Positions 57,828 through 64,000 of a DNA stretch of 64,000 nt are shown piece after piece. The notes beneath the pieces are model-generated. The model was not told the origin of the DNA. It saw nothing but the letters and a program-made list of their open reading frames with translations, and searched no databases. Source of the DNA: Burkholderiales bacterium (GTDB lineage Bacteria; Pseudomonadota; Gammaproteobacteria; Burkholderiales; Burkholderiaceae_C). The translations under genes and the position numbers were made by a program. Positions within the stretch are counted from its first letter, which is position 1; each line of letters starts with the position of its first letter. The DNA is taken from positions 170,696 through 234,695 of the forward strand of contig JAIOOS010000012.1 of assembly GCA_021414305.1 (NCBI GenBank). Reading direction: 5' to 3'.

Positions 57828-58763
57828 ATGGACCCTGCTTCGAGCTACTCGCCGCGCCGGCCGGCGACGAGCCGATTCGTGACCGCCCGCGGCCTCTCCC
57901 ATCACCTGCTCGAATGGGGCTCGCCGGCCCTCGCCTCGCCCGAGCGGCCGACGCTGGTGATGCTGCACGGCTGGATGGACGTCGCCGCGTCGTTCCAGTT
58001 CGTGGTCGATGCGCTGCCGACGGAGCGGCACGTGATCGCCCTCGACTGGCGCGGCTTCGGCGCGAGCGAGACGCCGCAGGCCGACACCTACTTCTTCCCC
58101 GAGTACCTGGGCGATCTCGAGCTGGTGCTCGACGTCCTGTTCGGCGTCGACCGCGGGCCCGTCGACCTGCTCGGCCACAGCATGGGCGGCAACGTCGCGA
58201 TGCTCTATTCCGGCATCCGGCCCGACCGCGTGCGCCGCCTCGTCAATCTCGAGGGCTTCGGCATGCCGCGCTCGAGGCCGGAGCAGGCGCCCAAGCGGCT
58301 CGCGTTCTGGCTGGTCGGCCTGAAGGTCGAGGAACAGCTTCGCCCCTACGACTCGCTCGAGGCCGTCGCGGCCCGCCTGCAGAAGACCAACCCGCTGCTG
58401 CGCGGCGACCGCGCCCGCTGGCTTGCCGGGCACTGGTCGAAGCGCGTGCCCGGAGCGAACGGCGCGGCCGACATCTGGCACCTGCTCGCCGATCCGGACC
58501 ACAAGCGCCCGAGCCCGATCCTGGCGAACGTCGACGAGTGGCTCGAATGCTGGAAGCGGATCACCGCGCCGGTGCTCTGGATAGAAGGCGACCGCACCGA
58601 CGTCAGCATCTGGTGGGGCGACCGCTACACCAAGGCCGAGTTCCACGAGCGGCTGAACGTCGTGCGCCAGGTCGAGCGGCATGTCGTCGCGCCGGCGGGC
58701 CACATGCTGCACCACGACCGGCCCGAGGACACGGCCCGCCTGGTCGAGGCCTTTCTCGCCTGA
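57828..58763 (+). CDS. Alpha/beta hydrolase
   Basis: LVMLHGWMDVAASFQ, DLLGHSMGGNVAMLY (GHSMGG), APAGHMLHHD. Confidence 0.9.
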   Translation: MDPASSYSPRRPATSRFVTARGLSHHLLEWGSPALASPERPTLVMLHGWMDVAASFQFVVDALPTERHVIALDWRGFGASETPQADTYFFPEYLGDLELVLDVLFGVDRGPVDLLGHSMGGNVAMLYSGIRPDRVRRLVNLEGFGMPRSRPEQAPKRLAFWLVGLKVEEQLRPYDSLEAVAARLQKTNPLLRGDRARWLAGHWSKRVPGANGAADIWHLLADPDHKRPSPILANVDEWLECWKRITAPVLWIEGDRTDVSIWWGDRYTKAEFHERLNVVRQVERHVVAPAGHMLHHDRPEDTARLVEAFLA

Positions 58764-58838
58764 CGCTCGGTCGCCGCGAGGCAGGAAGGGCAACTTGTTC
58801 CTGCGACAATCCCGCCCTTTCCCGAACCCGAGCCCATC

Positions 58839-59943
58839 ATGGACGTCGAACACATCAATGCCATCGGCAACCGGCTGGCCGACCTGAGCAAGCGCACGGT
58901 CGACCTTCGGGGGTATCTTTGACTACGACCGCAAAGCGCTGCGCCTGAACGAGGTCAACGCCGCCCTCGAGAACCCCAAGGTCTGGGACGAGCCGAAGCG
59001 AGCGCAGGAGCTCGGGCGCGAGAAGCGCGCCCTCGAGAACGTGGTCGAGACGGTCGACCACCTGACCTCGAACCTGGCCGACAACACCGAGCTGTACGAC
59101 ATGTCGAAGGCCGACCAGGACTTCGACGGCCTGCTCGCGATCGAGGCCGACGCCGCCAAGCTCGAGAGCACCGTCGCCGAGCTCGAGTTCCGGCGCATGT
59201 TCAACCAGCCCGAGGATCCGCTCAACTGCTTCCTCGACCTGCAGGCCGGCGCCGGCGGCACCGAGGCGCAGGACTGGTGCCAGATGCTGCTGCGCCAGTA
59301 CCTCAAGTACTGCGAGCGCAAGGGCTTCAAGACCGAGGTCATGGAAGAGAGCGCGGGCGACGTGGCCGGCATCAAGAGCGCGACCATCAAGGTCGAGGGC
59401 GAGTACGCGTTCGGCCTGCTGCGCACCGAGACCGGCGTGCACCGGCTGGTGAGGAAGAGCCCGTTCGATTCCTCCGGCGGCCGCCACACCTCGTTCGCCA
59501 GCGTCTTCGTCTACCCCGAGGTCGACGACTCGATCGAGATCGACATCAACCCGGCCGACGTGCGCACCGACACCTTCCGCGCCTCCGGCGCCGGCGGCCA
59601 GCACATCAACAAGACCGATTCGGCGGTGCGGCTCACGCACATCCCGACCAACATCGTGGTCCAGTGCCAGAACGACCGCTCGCAGCACCGCAACCGCGAC
59701 GAGGCCTGGCAGATGCTCCGCTCGCGCCTCTACGAGCACGAGATGCGCATCCGCATGGCCGCGCAGCAGAAGCTCGAGGACTCGAAGACCGACGTCGGCT
59801 GGGGTCACCAGATCCGCAGCTACGTGCTCGACCAGAGCCGGATCAAGGACCTGCGCACCAACGTCGAGATCAGCAACACGCAGAAGGTGCTCGACGGCGA
59901 CCTGGACGCCTTCATCGAAGCCAGCCTGAAGCAAGGCGTCTAG
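58839..59943 (+). CDS. prfB: Peptide chain release factor 2, programmed +1 frameshift
   Basis: ATG 58839; CGGGGGTATCTTTGAC slippery/TGA site at 58908-58923; [22 protein letters not shown] motif in downstream frame. Confidence 0.95.
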
Positions 59944-59979
59944 ACGCCGTACAAGAAGCAGAGACAAGGAAACCGCTCC

Positions 59980-62655
59980 ATGCGCGAAGGCACCGCTCCC
60001 CTCATCCGCCGCGAAGACTACGCGGCGCCGCCGTTCTGGATCAGGAAGGTCGACCTCACCTTCGACCTCGATCCGGCGAAGACGTTGGTCATCAACCGCA
60101 TGCAGATCGAGCGCAACGCGGCGGTGCCGGCCGGGCCGCTGCGCCTGCACGGCGAAGACATCGTCCTGACCCGCTGCCTGGCGAACGGCGAATCGGTGTC
60201 GTTCCGCCACGAAGAGGGCGTGCTGGTCATCGACAGCCTGCCCGAAGGCAGCTTCACGCTCGAGATCCGCAACACCTGCGCGCCGGAGAAGAACACCCAG
60301 CTCTCGGGCCTCTACACCTCGGGCGGGGGCTTCTTCACGCAGTGCGAGGCCGAGGGCTTTCGCCGCATCACCTTCTTCCTCGACCGGCCCGACGTGATGG
60401 CCGAGTACACGGTGCTGATGCGCGCCGGCAAGGCCGCCTACCCGGTGCTGCTCTCGAACGGCAACCTGGTCGAAGAAGGCGATCTCGACAACGGCCGCCA
60501 CTTCGCGAAGTGGCACGACCCGTTTCCCAAGCCGAGCTACCTGTTCGCGCTCGTCGCCGCCAAGCTGGTGGCGCGCGAGCAGCGCATCCGCTCGCGCTCG
60601 GGCAAGGACCACCTGCTGCAGGTCTGGGTGCGCCGCGGCGACCTCGACAAGACCGAACAGGCGATGGATTCGCTGGTGGCCTCCGTGGTCTGGGACGAGG
60701 CGCGCTTCGGCCTGCCGCTCGACCTCGAGCGCTTCATGATCGTCGCCGTCGGCGACTTCAACATGGGAGCGATGGAGAACAAGGGGCTCAACCTCTTCAA
60801 CACCAAGTACGTTCTCGCCAACCCGGCCACCGCGACCGACGAGGACTACGCGGCGATCGAATCGGTGGTCGGCCACGAGTACTTCCACAACTGGACCGGC
60901 AACCGCATCACCTGCCGCGACTGGTTCCAGCTGAGCCTGAAGGAGGGCCTCACGGTCTTCCGCGACCAGGAATTCAGCATGGACATGGTGGCGAGCCCGA
61001 CCGCCCGCGCCGTCCGCCGGATCGAGTCGGTGCGCGACCTCCGCCAGGTCCAGTTCCCCGAGGACGCCGGGGCGATGGCGCATCCGGTGCGGCCCGACAG
61101 CTACGTCGAGATCAACAACTTCTACACGCCGACGATCTACGAGAAGGGCGCCGAGGTCGTGCGCATGATGCAGACCCTCGTCGGCCGCGAGGGCTTCGAG
61201 CGCGGCATCACGCTGTACTTCGAGCGCCACGACGGCCAGGCGGTGACCTGCGACGACTTCGCCCAGGCGATCGCCGACGCCAACCCCGAAAGCGACCTGG
61301 CGAAGCGGCTGCCGCAGTTCAAGCGCTGGTACGCCCAGGCGGGCACGCCGCGGCTCACCGCCCGCGGCCGCTACGACGCGCCGTCGCGCACCTTCACCCT
61401 CGGCCTCGAGCAGTCGGCGGCCGCTTCGGCCGGCGCCGCGCGCGAGCCCTTCGTCATTCCGCTGGCGATCGGCCTGCTGGCCCGCGACGGTCGCGAGATG
61501 CGGCTTCGCCTCGAGGACGAGCCCGAGGCGGCCGCCGCGACCAGCCGCATGCTGGTGCTCGACGACACCAAGGCGTTCTTCACCTTCGTCGAGGTCGACG
61601 AGGCGCCGGTGCTCTCGCTGCTGCGCGGCTTCTCGGCGCCGGTGTGCCTGGTCGACGGCCTCGGCGACGCCGAGCTGATCGTCCTGCTGCGCCACGACAG
61701 CGATCCGTTCAACCGCTGGGAGGCGGGCCAGCGGCTGGCGCTGAACCGGCTGCTCGCAGCGGTTTCCGGCAACGTGGATGCGCCGCTCGACCCGGCCTTC
61801 ATCGAGGCGATGCGCGACGTGCTGCGCCACCCCGGGCTCGACCCGGCGTTCAAGGCGCTCGTGCTCATGCCGCCGAGCGAGGTCTATGTCTCCGAGCAGC
61901 TCGACAGCGTTGATCCGCAGCGCGTTCACGCGGCGCGCGAGTCGATGAAGACTCAGCTCGCCACGGCGCTCGCCGCCGACTGGCAATGGGCGTTCGAGGC
62001 GCACCAGGTGACGGGCGGCTACTCGCCCGACCCGGTCTCCGCCGGCCGGCGCGCGCTTGCCAATCTCGCCCTGGCGATGCTCTGCATCGCCGCGCAGAAG
62101 AGCGGCGACCCGGTCTGGCCGGGCCGCGCCTGGCAGCGCTTCAAGGACGCCTCGAACATGACCGACCGCCAGGGCGCACTGCTGGCGCTGATGGCCGCGG
62201 GCTCGGTGCTCGCCGACGCCGCGTTCGATCGCTTCCATGCACTGTTCAAGGACGACGAGCTGGTACTCGACAAGTGGTTCGAGCTGCAGGCCGGTGGGCC
62301 GGAGCACGAAGGTCGCGTCTTCGATCGCGTCAAGCGGCTGCTCGCCCACCCCGACTTCAGGCTCGGCAACCCGAACCGGGCGAGAAGCCTGATCGGCACC
62401 TTCTGCAAGATGAACCCGGCCGCCTTCCATCGGAGCGACGGCGCCGGCTACGCGTTCTGGGTCGACCGGGTGCTCGCGCTCGACCCGATCAACCCGCAGC
62501 TCGCCTCGCGGGTGGCGCGTGCGCTCGACCGCTGGACGAACCTGGCCGAGCCGTATCGCTCGGCCGCGCGGGCGGCGATCGAGCGGGTCGCGGCAGCGCC
62601 GAAGCTCTCCGACGACACGCACGAGATCGTGTCGCGGGCCCTCGAAGGAGCCTGA
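59980..62655 (+). CDS. pepN: Aminopeptidase N (M1 family)
   Basis: GAMENKGLNLFN, VVGHEYFHNWTGNRIT (HExxH). Confidence 0.95.
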   Translation: MREGTAPLIRREDYAAPPFWIRKVDLTFDLDPAKTLVINRMQIERNAAVPAGPLRLHGEDIVLTRCLANGESVSFRHEEGVLVIDSLPEGSFTLEIRNTCAPEKNTQLSGLYTSGGGFFTQCEAEGFRRITFFLDRPDVMAEYTVLMRAGKAAYPVLLSNGNLVEEGDLDNGRHFAKWHDPFPKPSYLFALVAAKLVAREQRIRSRSGKDHLLQVWVRRGDLDKTEQAMDSLVASVVWDEARFGLPLDLERFMIVAVGDFNMGAMENKGLNLFNTKYVLANPATATDEDYAAIESVVGHEYFHNWTGNRITCRDWFQLSLKEGLTVFRDQEFSMDMVASPTARAVRRIESVRDLRQVQFPEDAGAMAHPVRPDSYVEINNFYTPTIYEKGAEVVRMMQTLVGREGFERGITLYFERHDGQAVTCDDFAQAIADANPESDLAKRLPQFKRWYAQAGTPRLTARGRYDAPSRTFTLGLEQSAAASAGAAREPFVIPLAIGLLARDGREMRLRLEDEPEAAAATSRMLVLDDTKAFFTFVEVDEAPVLSLLRGFSAPVCLVDGLGDAELIVLLRHDSDPFNRWEAGQRLALNRLLAAVSGNVDAPLDPAFIEAMRDVLRHPGLDPAFKALVLMPPSEVYVSEQLDSVDPQRVHAARESMKTQLATALAADWQWAFEAHQVTGGYSPDPVSAGRRALANLALAMLCIAAQKSGDPVWPGRAWQRFKDASNMTDRQGALLALMAAGSVLADAAFDRFHALFKDDELVLDKWFELQAGGPEHEGRVFDRVKRLLAHPDFRLGNPNRARSLIGTFCKMNPAAFHRSDGAGYAFWVDRVLALDPINPQLASRVARALDRWTNLAEPYRSAARAAIERVAAAPKLSDDTHEIVSRALEGA

Positions 62656-62656
62656 G

Positions 62657-63934
62657 ATGGCAACTCGCAAGCCCGCGAAGAAGAACGCTTTCTATGCCCA
62701 GTCGGGCGGCGTCACCGCCGTCATCAATGCCTCGGCCGCCGGCGTGATCGAGACCGCGCGCGCGCACCGCGACGCGATCGGCACCGTCTACGCCGGCCGC
62801 AACGGCATCATCGGCGCGCTGACCGAGGACCTGATCGACACCGGCAAGGAGTCGGCCGCGGCCATCAAGGCGCTGCGCTCCACGCCTTCGGGCGCGTTCG
62901 GCTCGTGCCGCTACAAACTCAAGGGCCTCGACGAGAACCGCGCCCAGTACGAGCGCCTGCTTGAAGTCTTCAAGGCGCACAACATCGGCTATTTCTTTTA
63001 CAACGGCGGCAACGACTCCGCCGATACCGCATACAAGGTGTCGCAGATTTCGGGCGCGCTTGGTTATCCGGTGGTCTGCGTCGGCATACCCAAGACGGTT
63101 GACAACGATCTCGTGGTAACCGATTGCTGCCCGGGCTTCGGCTCGGTGGCCAAGTACGTCGCTACCAGCATCCGCGAAGCGGGTTTCGACGTCGCCTCGA
63201 TGGCGCGCACCTCGACCAAGGTATTCGTGCTCGAGGTGATGGGCCGCCATGCCGGCTGGATCACCGCCGCCTGCGGGCTGGCCGCCGAAAAAGCCGGTGA
63301 CGCGCCGCAGATCCTGCTGTTCCCGGAAATCACTTTCGATGCCGACAAGTTTCTCGCGCGCGTCGACGCCACCGTCAAACAGTACGGCTATTGCGCGATC
63401 GGCGTGTCGGAAGGCATCCGCAATGCCGACGGCAAGTTCCTGTCCGAATCCGGCCTGAAAGACGCTTTCGGCCACGCACAACTGGGCGGTGTTGCGCCGC
63501 AGATCGCCAACCTCGTCAAAGACAAGCTGGGCTATAAATACCACTGGGCGGTAGCGGACTACCTGCAGCGCGCCGCGCGCCACATCGCGTCGAAAACCGA
63601 CGCGCAGCAGGCCTACGCGGTGGGCAAGGCCGCAGTCGAACTCGCCCTGCAGGGCCGCAACGCCGTGATGCCGGTGATCGTGCGCAAATCGAACAAGCCG
63701 TACAAATGGGCAATCGAAGCCGCCGACCTGAAGGACATCGCGAACAAGGAAAAAATGATGCCGCGCGATTTCATCACCGCCGACGGCTTTCACATTACCG
63801 AAAAATGCCGCCAGTACTTGTCGCCCCTCATCGCGGGCGAAGACTATCCGCCGTTCAAAAACGGCCTGCCGGACTACGTAAAACTGAAAAACACCGCGGT
63901 ACCCAAGAAGCTCAAGACCGCATTCAAGGTCTGA
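62657..63934 (+). CDS. Pyrophosphate-dependent 6-phosphofructokinase
   Basis: YAQSGGVTAVINASAAG, FYNGGNDSADTAYKV, GIPKTVDNDL, VMGRHAGW. Confidence 0.92.
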   Translation: MATRKPAKKNAFYAQSGGVTAVINASAAGVIETARAHRDAIGTVYAGRNGIIGALTEDLIDTGKESAAAIKALRSTPSGAFGSCRYKLKGLDENRAQYERLLEVFKAHNIGYFFYNGGNDSADTAYKVSQISGALGYPVVCVGIPKTVDNDLVVTDCCPGFGSVAKYVATSIREAGFDVASMARTSTKVFVLEVMGRHAGWITAACGLAAEKAGDAPQILLFPEITFDADKFLARVDATVKQYGYCAIGVSEGIRNADGKFLSESGLKDAFGHAQLGGVAPQIANLVKDKLGYKYHWAVADYLQRAARHIASKTDAQQAYAVGKAAVELALQGRNAVMPVIVRKSNKPYKWAIEAADLKDIANKEKMMPRDFITADGFHITEKCRQYLSPLIAGEDYPPFKNGLPDYVKLKNTAVPKKLKTAFKV

Positions 63935-64000
63935 GCGCGGGGCGTCCCGGTGACCGGCCCGGCTCCATTTTCGGTTGAGGTTTGTGTATGGATTGATTGT

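Noticed and set aside
58855-62670. 1271-aa minus-strand ORF opposite prfB/pepN
   Set aside because: Antisense to clearly coding prfB and pepN; Arg/Ala/Val/His-rich translation typical of shadow ORFs in high-GC DNA.
63935-64000. AT-richer tail after pfp as a new element
   Set aside because: Too short to interpret; runs off the window.

Overview
High-GC (roughly 70%, estimated by eye) chromosomal window with densely packed, often 4-bp-overlapping genes. Gene content suggests a Burkholderiales-like betaproteobacterium (Bug/TctC receptors, ftsK-lolA-rarA, trxB, rpmBG, prfB with +1 frameshift, PPi-dependent PFK). Main blocks: (1) Rieske oxygenase, orphan Bug receptors, an epimerase and a ferredoxin-type reductase (0-5.4 kb). 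(2) An aryl-polyene/xanthomonadin-like cluster (5.4-14.8 kb: ACP, COG4648 membrane protein, AMP-ligase, two dehydratases, LpxL-like acyltransferase, LolA-like, MMPL exporter, deacetylase, methyltransferase, ketoreductase), with a likely companion minus-strand set of glycosyltransferase, acyltransferase, MipA/OmpV and flavin-dependent halogenase-like genes (15.8-19.6 kb). No ketosynthase lies in this block; an ACP-ketosynthase pair sits between rarA and lolA at 26-27.5 kb. (3) livHMGF transporter. (4) Housekeeping genes. (5) A 36.2-43.4 kb module: BTAD/SARP-like AAA-TPR regulator, Met/Pro-rich secreted protein, and HExxH lipoprotein. Two of its upstream regions share an 11-bp-period direct repeat at fixed distance from a -10-like element. 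(6) Sulfite dehydrogenase, a TrpE(G)-like fusion with an apparently cysteine-less GATase domain, tandem CHRD lipoproteins, and prfB-pepN-pfp. No rRNA, tRNA, CRISPR or intact transposon was recognised. Coordinates come from the ORF track with starts refined by eye; product names come from motif recognition, not searches.
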